From Bacteroidales bacterium (GTDB taxonomy: Bacteria; Bacteroidota; Bacteroidia; Bacteroidales; F082), in NCBI GenBank assembly GCA_029983675.1, contig JASBYY010000005.1:9757-73756 (forward strand): a DNA stretch of 64,000 nucleotides. The letters are read 5' to 3'. Of this stretch, positions 1-8,113 are shown piece by piece; within the stretch, counting starts at the first letter, position 1, and each line of letters opens with the position of its first letter. The notes under the pieces are model-generated. The model saw only the letters and a program-made list of their open reading frames with translations. It was not told where the DNA came from and ran no database searches. Position numbers and translations under genes: made by a program.

Positions 1-107
1 TTCAGCTCATCCAATGTTTCGATTCGATTTCTGACTTGCCATTTCCAGTCGTTCCATTGTTCGTCGGGAACATCGGGAAACAGCTGTTTTCTTCTTGATT
101 CTGCCAT
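1..107 (-). CDS. kamA: Lysine 2,3-aminomutase, N-terminal fragment (cut by window edge)
   Basis: The first 35 codons are visible, beginning MAESRRKQLFPDVPDEQW and running off the window at base 1. This N-terminus (acidic, Trp-rich, 'DVPDEQWNDWKWQ') is characteristic of lysine 2,3-aminomutase, a radical SAM and PLP enzyme that turns L-lysine into L-beta-lysine, the first step of lysine fermentation. The catalytic CxxxCxxC cluster is outside the window. The position just downstream of kdd, on the same strand, supports the call. A perfect hairpin lies in the 65-bp gap to kdd. Confidence 0.85.
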   Translation of the reverse strand, partial: MAESRRKQLFPDVPDEQWNDWKWQVRNRIETLDEL

Positions 108-130
108 TTGTTAGTATTTAAAATTAATGA

Positions 131-160
131 CGTAGAGATGCGATTCGTCGCATCTCTACG
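131..160. repeat. Perfect 13-bp palindromic hairpin between kdd and kamA
   Basis: CGTAGAGATGCGA at 131-143 and its exact complement at 148-160 enclose a TTCG loop. There is no T-run on the minus strand after it, so it looks more like an intercistronic mRNA stabiliser, attenuator or palindromic repeat than a terminator. A degenerate relative (GATGCGA ... TCGCATC core) occurs at 3447-3471, so it may belong to a dispersed palindrome family. Confidence 0.7.
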
Positions 161-172
161 GATTTTTAATGA

Positions 173-1246
173 TTATGCATACAGTTCTTCAAAAATTTTG
201 CGGAGCTTGGGGCATTCGCGAAGTTCCTGCAAAGTAAATTCGGCGTGACCCTTGGTATAGCCGTTGCCCATGATCATGTTCACGTCGGCACCGATGCCCT
301 CGGCACCGAGAGATGCCTTGGTGAAGCTGGTGGCCATGCTGAAAAAGTAAACGATACCATCGTCCTTGGTGCAGAGCACAGCAGTCATTTCCTGATCCGG
401 GACGTTGACACAGTTGATGGTCACATCGGCCATCTTGCCGTTAGTCAGTTTTTCGACCAGTTCATAAATCTGAACAGGTGTCATGCCAGCCGCGCTTTCC
501 ACGATATCGCAGAAACCGAGATCCTTGATGCGCTGAGTGGATTTGGGACTATTGGCGATGCCAATGACCTTTCCTGTCACGCCGACACGTTTCTTGGCTT
601 CGTAGGCACAAAGCATACCGCTTTTGCCACCGGCACCGAGGATAACTACGGTCTGGCCATATTGGCAAAGTTTGGCGGTCTGAGCAGGTGCGCCGGCCAC
701 GTCAAGAGCGCTCAAAGCGAGCTTCTCCGGCATGTCGGTCGGGATTTTAGCGTAAATGCCGCTTTCGAAAAGGATGGCCTTACCCTTGATGTCCACTTGG
801 TCAACATCGGGACGAATAGCCACGATTTCGTCAATGCGGAGCGGGGTCAGGGAAAGGGAGACCAAAGTGGCAATACGGTCGCCTTCTTTTAGGTCGATCT
901 TACCTTTCAGCGCATCGCCTATCTTCTCGACCTTGCCGAGCAACATGCCGCCCGAGCCGGTACGACGGTTGCGGTGCTTGCCTTGCAATTCGACATTGAG
1001 GAACATTTCTTTCTTGACTTCCTCCATGATCTTCTCTTCGCTCGCGCCGGCACCTGCCTGTTGCTTGGCATAGTTGTGAATGTCGGTGAACGAAGCGGAG
1101 TCGATGTTCAAGGTCTGAACGTCAATGAGAATTTCATTATCCCATATCTCGTCCATGTTGTTGTCAATCTTGTTAGCGGGTTGCGGAAGCACGCCTTTAG
1201 GTTCTATCACGCGGTGTGTTCCATATTTGTTACCATGCTTTTGCAT
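173..1246 (-). CDS. kdd: L-erythro-3,5-diaminohexanoate dehydrogenase
   Basis: 357 residues. The enzyme deaminates 3,5-diaminohexanoate oxidatively to 5-amino-3-oxohexanoate with NAD(P)+, in the cytoplasmic lysine fermentation pathway. The N-terminal 'KYGTHRVIEPKGVLPQPA' and the GroES-like MDR-type fold with the Rossmann motif VVILGAGGKSGML (about residues 200-212) match the Kdd family. Its place directly after kce and before kamA is the known order of the lysine fermentation cluster. The 41-bp gap to kce implies co-transcription. Family assignment is by remembered sequence and context. Confidence 0.9.
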   Translation of the reverse strand: MQKHGNKYGTHRVIEPKGVLPQPANKIDNNMDEIWDNEILIDVQTLNIDSASFTDIHNYAKQQAGAGASEEKIMEEVKKEMFLNVELQGKHRNRRTGSGGMLLGKVEKIGDALKGKIDLKEGDRIATLVSLSLTPLRIDEIVAIRPDVDQVDIKGKAILFESGIYAKIPTDMPEKLALSALDVAGAPAQTAKLCQYGQTVVILGAGGKSGMLCAYEAKKRVGVTGKVIGIANSPKSTQRIKDLGFCDIVESAAGMTPVQIYELVEKLTNGKMADVTINCVNVPDQEMTAVLCTKDDGIVYFFSMATSFTKASLGAEGIGADVNMIMGNGYTKGHAEFTLQELRECPKLRKIFEELYA

Positions 1247-1287
1247 AATGTTTTATTGTGTTAAGTGTTTGCTATTGGTTTTATTTG

Positions 1288-2121
1288 TCAATTTCTTTTT
1301 TTCAGACCGAGAATCTCTCTTGCTTCATCGGATGTGGCGATGGGGCGACCCAGCTCATTGGCCATACGCACTACCTTTGCCACAAGTTCGCCATTCGATT
1401 GGGCGAGCACGCCTTTGGAGATGTAGAGGTTGTCTTCGAAGCCTACGCGCACATTGCCACCCATAGCGATGGCGGCGGCGGCCATTGGGAAGGCATGACG
1501 ACCCACGCCGGTTACCGTCCATGTCGATCCGGCGGGAATGCCATTGACAAGCCAGCAGAGATTCGGTACTGTGGCAGGTGTACATCCGGGTACGCCAAGC
1601 ACAAAGTTGAACTGCATGGGAGCACCGGGCACCTCGCCCTTGCGTGCCATGGTGAGAATAGTGTCGAGATGACCCATTTCGAAGCATTCGTATTCGGGCT
1701 TGATGCCACGTTCGATCATTCGCTTTCCGAAAGCACGCATGGTGGGCATGGTGTTGTCGAAGATTTCATCGCCGAAGTTGCAAGTGCCACAATCCAAGGT
1801 CGCCATTTCGGGCAATGGTGTCGTGTCGGTGGATTGCAAGCGTTCGTCCGGTGTCATGCCCACAGCACCTCCTGTCGAAGGGATGAGGATGACGTTAGGA
1901 CAAACCTTGTAAATGGCTTCTTCGCATTCCTGAAAACGGTCGCAGCTTTGGGTGGGAGTGCCGTCGTCAAAACGGACGTGAAGGTGCACAATAGCAGCAC
2001 CAGCATCAACGGCCGATTTGGCTTCACGCACAATCTCCTCCACCGTGTAAGGCACATTGGGATTCTGTTGTTTCGTTACTTCTGCGCCACAGATGGCGGC
2101 AGTGATGATAAGTTTATCCAT
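1288..2121 (-). CDS. kce: 3-keto-5-aminohexanoate cleavage enzyme
   Basis: 277 residues, normal for the BKACE/Kce family. It condenses 5-amino-3-oxohexanoate with acetyl-CoA to give acetoacetate and L-3-aminobutyryl-CoA. Visible family features are the N-terminal 'KLIITAAICGAEVTK', the HLHVR zinc-ligand motif (about residue 46), 'STGGAVGMTPDER' and the C-terminal 'GGNVRVGFEDNLY'. It sits between kal and kdd on the same strand. The start ATG is the first in frame and gives the conserved N-terminus. Confidence 0.93.
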   Translation of the reverse strand: MDKLIITAAICGAEVTKQQNPNVPYTVEEIVREAKSAVDAGAAIVHLHVRFDDGTPTQSCDRFQECEEAIYKVCPNVILIPSTGGAVGMTPDERLQSTDTTPLPEMATLDCGTCNFGDEIFDNTMPTMRAFGKRMIERGIKPEYECFEMGHLDTILTMARKGEVPGAPMQFNFVLGVPGCTPATVPNLCWLVNGIPAGSTWTVTGVGRHAFPMAAAAIAMGGNVRVGFEDNLYISKGVLAQSNGELVAKVVRMANELGRPIATSDEAREILGLKKRN

Positions 2122-2191
2122 AGTCTAAATGTTTGTTCTGAATTTTGATAGAATAAAAAGTGAAAACAAGCAATGGCCGAAACCATTTCCC

Positions 2192-2596
2192 TTACTTGTT
2201 ATCCGTATTGCGCTGGCATTGTTTCGGGACAACGCAGGTGCCTGTGGCACGGCAAACAACTATGGGTTCGGGAAGCACATCGGCGGCCGAGTCCGAAATG
2301 TCGGGACGGGGCTTGATCACTTTTCTGGCTTCAAATTCCATCTTACGCGAAGTATTGCCCATATGTGTGATTTTTCCCACAGCCTCGATGAAGTCGCCGG
2401 CATAGACGGGGGCAAGAAACTCGATGTTGTCGTAAGCGCAGAAAAGGCCTTCGTCGCCATCGCTTAAAATTAGCAATTCGGTGGCCACATCACCGAAAAG
2501 GTGAACCATGTGTGCGCCATCCACTAAATTTCCGCCGTAATGAGCGTCTTTTGCACTCATGCGGACTCTGATCATTGATTTATACTCTTTTTCCAT
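2192..2596 (-). CDS. kal: 3-aminobutyryl-CoA ammonia lyase
   Basis: 134 residues with a hot-dog fold pattern. It removes ammonia from L-3-aminobutyryl-CoA to give crotonyl-CoA, the entry to butyrate. 'VRMSAKDAHYGGNLVDGAH' near the start and 'DNIEFLAPVYAGDFIEAVG' in the middle are typical of Kal. Gene order atoD-kal-kce-kdd-kamA supports the call. Gaps are 44 bp to atoD and 70 bp to kce. Confidence 0.88.
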   Translation of the reverse strand: MEKEYKSMIRVRMSAKDAHYGGNLVDGAHMVHLFGDVATELLILSDGDEGLFCAYDNIEFLAPVYAGDFIEAVGKITHMGNTSRKMEFEARKVIKPRPDISDSAADVLPEPIVVCRATGTCVVPKQCQRNTDNK

Positions 2597-2640
2597 TTGA
2601 ATAACTTTGTTTTCTGAGAAATACTAACTGTTCTTTTTCC

Positions 2641-3291
2641 TTATTTTTCCACGTAAATGCCATTTACGTAAATACCGGAAACGTGCACTTGATGGGGAGC
2701 GATTTCGCCTTCCTTGACGAGCTTTTCAGCTTCAACAACCACATAGTCGGCGGCGGTAGCCATCAGCGGATTGAAGTTGTTGGTGGTGCCGAGAAATACC
2801 ATGTTGCCAAACTCATCGACAATATTGGCACGTAAAAAGGCGATGTCGGCCTTCAGGGGCTTCTCAAGCAGATAGTCCTTGCCGTCCACATTGACGATAG
2901 GTTTTCCGTCGGCTATGATAGTGCCCAGTCCCGTCGGGGTCAACACGCCACCCAGACCTGCACCATAAGCGCGGATGCGTTCTGCAAGCGTGCCTTGTGG
3001 GACGTATTCCACTTCCAGCGTACCGGCATTTTTCTGTTCGGCAGTCTGTTTGTTGGTGCCCGTGTGTGAAACGATGGCTTTCTTCACTTGGTGGTTCGTG
3101 ACGAGTTTGCCGTGCGCCACTTCATCGTAAGCCGTATCGTTGGCAATGATGGTCAAATCTTTCACGCCTTTTGCGACAATGGCGTCAATAATTTGGGTGG
3201 CACTTCCCACACCCAAGAATCCGCCAAACATAATCGTCATGCCGTCGTGAACTTTTTCGACCGCCTGCTCTAATGTAATTTGCTTGTTCAT
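2641..3291 (-). CDS. atoD: Acetoacetate/butyrate CoA-transferase, alpha subunit
   Basis: 216 residues. This is the alpha subunit of a family I CoA-transferase, which moves CoA from butyryl- or acetyl-CoA to acetoacetate. The glycine-rich 'MIMFGGFLGVGSATQIID' near residue 20 and 'PQGTLAERIRAYGAGLGGVLTPTG' are signatures of the subunit. It is the first gene of the visible lysine operon and follows a good promoter. The beta subunit (atoA), which carries the catalytic Glu, is not in the window and presumably lies beyond kamA or elsewhere. Confidence 0.9.
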   Translation of the reverse strand: MNKQITLEQAVEKVHDGMTIMFGGFLGVGSATQIIDAIVAKGVKDLTIIANDTAYDEVAHGKLVTNHQVKKAIVSHTGTNKQTAEQKNAGTLEVEYVPQGTLAERIRAYGAGLGGVLTPTGLGTIIADGKPIVNVDGKDYLLEKPLKADIAFLRANIVDEFGNMVFLGTTNNFNPLMATAADYVVVEAEKLVKEGEIAPHQVHVSGIYVNGIYVEK

Positions 3292-3337
3292 AGATGTTTA
3301 TATTTTAAATATTTACTTTTTACTGCTAATGAGTTTG

Positions 3338-3370
3338 CAAAAATACATCTTTCCCATTGTTTTTCCAAAC
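3338..3370 (-). promoter_or_regulatory. Promoter of the lysine fermentation operon
   Basis: On the minus strand TATTTTTG (3338-3345) matches the Bacteroidota -7 box TAnnTTTG, and TTTGG (3366-3370) lies about 20 bp upstream as a -33 element. The box is about 47 bp before the atoD start. Confidence 0.65.
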
Positions 3371-3440
3371 TTTTCCTCCTCTTTTATTTTAGAAGAAAAA
3401 TCATGCGTTTCGGAAACAATCCTGAATGAAAATGAAAATG

Positions 3441-3478
3441 AAAAAACGGGATGCGATGGTGTCGCATCTCGATTTTTT
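3441..3478 (-). terminator. Hairpin terminator after the 64-residue hypothetical gene
   Basis: CGGGATGCGA (3447-3456) pairs with TCGCATCTCG (3462-3471) with one mismatch, followed on the minus strand by six T. An A/T run on the other side makes it able to act both ways. The core resembles the 131-160 palindrome. Confidence 0.65.
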
Positions 3479-3504
3479 TAATCCTAGTGATCAGGTTAAT
3501 GGAA

Positions 3505-3699
3505 TCAGTTTTTCATCATCTCCATATTTCCGATCAGATCACTTTGAACCGACTCGTAGGCGGCTGCATAACCAAACAGGTTCCTCAAAGTGGCGGCACT
3601 CGGGTTTTGCCTTTCGGCTTGAAATACGCGGCGAATCTTATCGCACGATTCTTTTGTCAGTGTCAGTTCATTGTAATTTAGAGTAAAAGTTTCGTCCAT
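3505..3699 (-). CDS. Small hypothetical protein (64 aa)
   Basis: 64 residues starting MDETFTLNYNELTLTKESCDK, no signal peptide, no membrane segment, mostly helical composition ending in Met-rich 'IGNMEMMKN'. I do not recognise the family. It is supported as a gene by its protein-like composition, its position on the same strand just downstream of the sigma factor (116 bp gap), and a terminator immediately after it. It might be co-transcribed with the sigma factor, but no function can be inferred. Confidence 0.5.
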   Translation of the reverse strand: MDETFTLNYNELTLTKESCDKIRRVFQAERQNPSAATLRNLFGYAAAYESVQSDLIGNMEMMKN

Positions 3700-3814
3700 A
3701 GGCTGTTTTTGAATTTCTTACATCTTCAAAACGTCACCTCTGGGGCTTTATTATCCACTATCGGAATTATTTTTTTTGATGGAACGAAAATACTCCTGAC
3801 AATTCACAAATTGC

Positions 3815-4402
3815 TCAATACGTGAGCGATACATTGTTCGCCACCATCATCTTGCGCAGATTGATAAGGGCGTATCTCATGCGCCCCAAGGCCGTGTTGA
3901 TGCTCACATTGGTGACATCGGCAATATCCTTGAAACTCATATTGGAATAGATGCGCATGTAGAGCACTTCGCGCTGTTCGTCAGGCAGATAGGTGATCAT
4001 GCGGCGCAGGTCTTCATGCACTTGGTCAATGACCATGCCCTGCTCGATAGACGGGTCGCAAATGGGAGCGTTGTCGATGAAGTTGTAGTCTTCACTCGAC
4101 GACTCCACCATCGGAATCCGCTTCGACTTACGGAAATGGTCAATGACAAGATTGTGCGCAATACGCATGGCAAATTGGGCGAACTTGCCTTCATCTTTGT
4201 AGGCGTGCGCTTTGAGCGTGCGTATCACTTTGACGAATGTATCCTGGAAGATATCATCAGCCAGCTGACGGTCTTTTACAAGCGTCATGATATGCAAAAA
4301 GACTTGAGCCTGGTGACGGTTCACTAACAGTTCAAAACTCGATAGATTGCCATTCAAATAGCTATCAATCAGTTCCTTGTCGCTTCTTATTTCTTTGGAC
4401 AT
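3815..4402 (-). CDS. RNA polymerase sigma-70 family factor (ECF-like)
   Basis: 195 residues. Region 2 is seen as 'FELLVNRHQAQVFLHIMTLVKDRQLADDIFQDTFVKVI' (residues about 22-60), and region 4 as 'LPDEQREVLYMRIYSNMSFKDIADVTNVSINTALGRMRYAL', with a helix-turn-helix. No anti-sigma gene is adjacent. I chose the ATG at 4402 (MSKEIRSDKEL) because AGGGGG lies five bases upstream; an ATG seven codons earlier is also in frame. The target regulon cannot be deduced here. Confidence 0.9.
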   Translation of the reverse strand: MSKEIRSDKELIDSYLNGNLSSFELLVNRHQAQVFLHIMTLVKDRQLADDIFQDTFVKVIRTLKAHAYKDEGKFAQFAMRIAHNLVIDHFRKSKRIPMVESSSEDYNFIDNAPICDPSIEQGMVIDQVHEDLRRMITYLPDEQREVLYMRIYSNMSFKDIADVTNVSINTALGRMRYALINLRKMMVANNVSLTY

Positions 4403-4499
4403 AAGGCCCCCTATTTTATGCACTTCACGTGCGGTTTATAAAGGGTAAATATCGGTCGATAGTGTCTCTCCTATATTTTAGTTAGTGATGAAATTTGTG

Positions 4500-4529
4500 C
4501 AAAGATACATCTTTTTGAAATTACACAAA
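4500..4529 (-). promoter_or_regulatory. Promoter of the sigma factor gene
   Basis: Minus-strand TATCTTTG (4500-4507) as -7 box with TTTG (4526-4529) about 19 bp upstream. It faces the uvrA promoter, for which TAATTTCG at 4540-4547 on the plus strand is a weaker -7 candidate. Confidence 0.6.
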
Positions 4530-4566
4530 CTTTTTTTTGTAATTTCGTGCAATTTTTCTAAAATAC

Positions 4567-7398
4567 ATGGATAATAAACCTGAAGAGACTGACTGCATCA
4601 AGATAAAAAATGCCAACGTCAACAATCTGAAGCATTTGAGTTTGCAGATTCCCAAGAACAGACTGGTTGTCATCACCGGTCTTTCCGGATCGGGGAAATC
4701 ATCGCTGGCCTTCGATACGCTTTTTGCTGAGGGACAGCGTCGTTATGTGGAAAGTCTGAGTTCGTATGCGCGTCAGTTTATGGGGAGGCTCAATAAGCCC
4801 GATGTGGAACTGATCACCGGTCTTTCGCCCGCCATCGCCATAGAACAGAACAATAGTTCGCACAATCCGCGTTCCACGGTTGGAACCACTACCGAGATAT
4901 ACGAATACCTGAAACTGCTCTATGCCCGTATCGGCAAGACCTTCTCTCCTATTTCCGGTCAGCAGGTAAAGAGGCACCAAGTGGCCGATGTGGTCAACTA
5001 CATCCTTGCCCTTCGGCACGGCACAACTGCCTATATTGTTGTTCCTGTTGTACTTCCCGAAGGCCGAAGCTTATCGGATCATCTTTCTATCCTTTTGCAA
5101 CAGGGTTTCAGCCGTATTCTTGTCGACGGAGCGTTGATGCGTATCGACGACTTTCTCCGTTCCTACGACAGCCATTCGGGTGCAGTGCTTCAAATCATGG
5201 TTGACCGCATCAAAATCGGGCCAGACTCAAACCAAGAAATCGGGCGGCTTTCCGATTCTGTTCAAACGGCGTTTTACGAAGGGAAAGGAAGCTGCCTTGT
5301 GCTTTCCATGTCGGAAGAAGAAAAACAGTCAGTGGAGTTTTCGGACCGTTTCGAGGCAGATGGTATGACGTTTACGCCGCCCACGCCAAGTCTGTTTGCT
5401 TTTAACAATCCGTTTGGAGCCTGTCCCACTTGCCAAGGTTTCGGCAATGTCATCGGCATCGATCCCGATTTGGTGATTCCCAACAAAAACCTATCGGTAT
5501 ATGAAGGTGCTGTGGCTTGCTGGCGTGGCGACAAAATGGGCGAATGGAAAGATGCTTTGGTTCGCGTTGCCGCCAAGATCGGTTTTCCCGTTCACAAGCC
5601 TTATTATGAACTTACCGAAGCCCAGAAAACCCTGCTGTGGAACGGCGACAGCCATTTTGAAGGCATTCGTTCCTTTTTTCAATATGTTGAAGAACAATCC
5701 TATAAGATACAGTATCGTGTCATGTTGTCGCGTTATCGTGGCAAAACGGTTTGTCCGGAATGCAATGGCACACGTCTGCGAAAAGAAACCCAGTATGTGA
5801 AAGTCGGTGGCAAGAGCATCTGTGATTTGGTGGAAATGCCATTGGATGAGTTGAAGGGATTCTTTGATACGCTCGAATTGGAAGCCACCGACCGCACCAT
5901 CGCATCGCGACTGCTCGTTGAAATCAACAATCGCATCGGATTCATGCTTGAGGTTGGGCTGGGATACCTTACCTTGAACCGTATGTCGAACACGCTTTCG
6001 GGAGGCGAGGCACAGCGCATCAGGCTGGCCACTTCGCTCGGCAGCAGCCTTGTTGGATCCACTTACATCCTCGACGAGCCGAGCATCGGGCTTCATGCCC
6101 GTGATACGGAAAATCTTATCCGTGTATTGAAACACCTGCGCGATATCGGCAACACCGTCATCGTTGTAGAACATGATGAAGAAATCATTCGGAGTGCCGA
6201 CCAGATTATCGACATCGGACCTTTTGCCGGCGTGTTTGGCGGAGAATTGGTGTTTCAAGGAGCATTTGACCAACTGAAAGATTGCGAAACAAGCCTCACT
6301 GCGCAATATTTGACGGGAAGAACGGAAATTCCTCTTCCCCCAAGCCGTCGGTTTTGGAGCAATGCCATAATAATAAAAGGTGCCACACAGCACAACTTGA
6401 AAAATGTCGATGTCAAGTTCCCTCTAAATGTCATCACGGCAGTAACCGGTGTCAGCGGATCGGGCAAATCAACCTTGGTAAAAGACATACTCTACCCCGC
6501 CATAAAACGGCATTTGGGCGAATCGGCTGAAAAATCAGGCAGTTACAGTGCTTTGGAAGGCAGTGTCAGTGCCATCCAAGCCATAGAGTTCATCGACCAG
6601 AATCCCATCGGAAAGTCATCACGTTCCAACCCTGTCACCTACTTGAAAGTCTATGATGAAATCCGTCAGTTGTTTGCCGATCAAAAACTGTCGAAGTTAC
6701 GCGGTATCAAGCCGTCGCATTTTTCGTTCAATGTTCCGGGCGGACGCTGCGAAAACTGCGAAGGTGAAGGGGTAACAAGGATAGAGATGCAGTTTATGGC
6801 CGATATCTGCCTGCCATGTGAGGTTTGTCATGGCACTCGTTTCAAGGATGAGATTCTTGAAATCAAATACGACGGCAAAAACGTTTCGGACATGCTGGCC
6901 ATGTCGGTCGATGAGGCCATAGATTTCTTTAGCCACTCCTCCAGTGCAAACAATCCAACGGTTGGTCGCATCATCACGCGGCTAATGCCATTGCAGGAAG
7001 TCGGCCTTGGCTATTTGAAGCTCGGCCAGTCGTCAAGCACCTTGTCGGGTGGCGAGGCACAACGCGTAAAACTCGCTTCTTTCTTGGTCAAAGGACAAAA
7101 CGAAAAACCGACACTTTTTATCTTCGATGAACCGACAACAGGACTGCATTTCCACGATGTAAACAAACTTTTGGACTCATTCCGTGCCTTGCTGTTCAGA
7201 GGCCATTCCATCATCATCATCGAGCACAACATGGACGTGGTTAAATCTGCCGACTGGGTTATCGATCTTGGTCCGGAAGGAGGAAAAAATGGCGGACACA
7301 TTGTGTTTGAAGGCACACCCGAAGGCTTGGTGGCTTGCGAAACCTCCTATACCGGACAGGCACTGTCGAAAAAACTAAATCGAGATACGATTCTATGA
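4567..7398 (+). CDS. uvrA: Excinuclease ABC subunit A
   Basis: 943 residues, full length for UvrA. It is the damage-recognition ATPase of nucleotide excision repair. Two ABC modules are visible: Walker A GLSGSGKSS near residue 39 and GVSGSGKST near residue 630, with signature LSGGEAQR in each half, and zinc-finger cysteines (CPTCQGFG; CPECNGTR; CENCEGEG paired with CLPCEVCHGTR). It is divergent from the sigma factor gene. No frameshift or missing motif is visible. Confidence 0.98.
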   Translation: MDNKPEETDCIKIKNANVNNLKHLSLQIPKNRLVVITGLSGSGKSSLAFDTLFAEGQRRYVESLSSYARQFMGRLNKPDVELITGLSPAIAIEQNNSSHNPRSTVGTTTEIYEYLKLLYARIGKTFSPISGQQVKRHQVADVVNYILALRHGTTAYIVVPVVLPEGRSLSDHLSILLQQGFSRILVDGALMRIDDFLRSYDSHSGAVLQIMVDRIKIGPDSNQEIGRLSDSVQTAFYEGKGSCLVLSMSEEEKQSVEFSDRFEADGMTFTPPTPSLFAFNNPFGACPTCQGFGNVIGIDPDLVIPNKNLSVYEGAVACWRGDKMGEWKDALVRVAAKIGFPVHKPYYELTEAQKTLLWNGDSHFEGIRSFFQYVEEQSYKIQYRVMLSRYRGKTVCPECNGTRLRKETQYVKVGGKSICDLVEMPLDELKGFFDTLELEATDRTIASRLLVEINNRIGFMLEVGLGYLTLNRMSNTLSGGEAQRIRLATSLGSSLVGSTYILDEPSIGLHARDTENLIRVLKHLRDIGNTVIVVEHDEEIIRSADQIIDIGPFAGVFGGELVFQGAFDQLKDCETSLTAQYLTGRTEIPLPPSRRFWSNAIIIKGATQHNLKNVDVKFPLNVITAVTGVSGSGKSTLVKDILYPAIKRHLGESAEKSGSYSALEGSVSAIQAIEFIDQNPIGKSSRSNPVTYLKVYDEIRQLFADQKLSKLRGIKPSHFSFNVPGGRCENCEGEGVTRIEMQFMADICLPCEVCHGTRFKDEILEIKYDGKNVSDMLAMSVDEAIDFFSHSSSANNPTVGRIITRLMPLQEVGLGYLKLGQSSSTLSGGEAQRVKLASFLVKGQNEKPTLFIFDEPTTGLHFHDVNKLLDSFRALLFRGHSIIIIEHNMDVVKSADWVIDLGPEGGKNGGHIVFEGTPEGLVACETSYTGQALSKKLNRDTIL

Positions 7399-7460
7399 GT
7401 GAATGATTCATGTCAAAATACCAGATCTGAAATTACATTGCGCCTTACAATCCCAATCCT

Positions 7461-7991
7461 ATGAAATCATCAGAAATCACCCAGCCTTTGAGCGAACGGC
7501 AACAGCAAGTCGTCGATGTCCTGAACAAATTAGGCATCGCATTCGATATTTATTTCCATCCGCCGATTCCGACCATAGAAGAAGCCATCAACTATTGGCA
7601 ACACTTCGACTCCACCCATTGCAAGAATTTGTTTTTCCGAAATCACAAAGGAAACCGCCATTATCTGGTCATTTTCGACTGTATGCACCAGATGGAAATC
7701 CACGACTTGGAACACCGCCTGCATCAAGGCAAGCTGAGTTTTGCCTCCGAACAGCGCATGGACAAATACCTCGGATTGAAACCGGGCAGCGTATCGCCAT
7801 TCGGTCTCATCAATGACGAAACACAGCACGTACACCTCTTCATCGATAAAAATCTGGAAAAAGCAGAAAGACTGAGTTTTCATCCCAACGACAATACGGC
7901 AACCATTGTCATCGGCAATTCCGATTTTATTAAATTTTTGAATGCCATGGGTAACAGCTATGAATTTATTGAGCTATACGAAGATGTGTGA
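7461..7991 (+). CDS. Prolyl-tRNA editing protein, ProX/YbaK type
   Basis: 176 residues of the YbaK/ProRS-associated editing domain family. These free-standing proteins hydrolyse mischarged aminoacyl-tRNA(Pro), usually Ala-tRNA(Pro). Visible are 'LGIAFDIYFHPPIPTIEEA', 'CKNLFFRNHKGNRHYLVIF' (the F-K/R-N core), and the C-terminal 'LKPGSVSPFGLINDETQHV', in which the GxVSPFGL motif is the family signature. It lies between uvrA and arcA on the same strand, with 62 bp and 122 bp gaps; an arcA promoter suggests separate transcription. Confidence 0.88.
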   Translation: MKSSEITQPLSERQQQVVDVLNKLGIAFDIYFHPPIPTIEEAINYWQHFDSTHCKNLFFRNHKGNRHYLVIFDCMHQMEIHDLEHRLHQGKLSFASEQRMDKYLGLKPGSVSPFGLINDETQHVHLFIDKNLEKAERLSFHPNDNTATIVIGNSDFIKFLNAMGNSYEFIELYEDV

Positions 7992-8040
7992 CCCATCGAA
8001 AAAAATCATCGATATGAAATGCCCGATACATAATATTTAC

Positions 8041-8048
8041 TAATTTTG
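8041..8048 (+). promoter_or_regulatory. -7 box upstream of arcA
   Basis: TAATTTTG matches TAnnTTTG, 65 bp before the arcA ATG. No convincing -33 TTTG was found. Confidence 0.45.
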
Positions 8049-8113
8049 CAGCGATATTATGGATTTGGAATCCTTCGGCATTCCAATCCTATTGTTACAT
8101 CAACTTATTATTT

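Noticed and set aside
245..892. Long plus-strand frame opposite kdd (215 codons)
   Set aside because: Shadow frame of a well-supported gene; His-rich composition is typical of an antisense artefact. The same applies to the long frames opposite kce, uvrA, gdhA, the TonB receptor and guaA.
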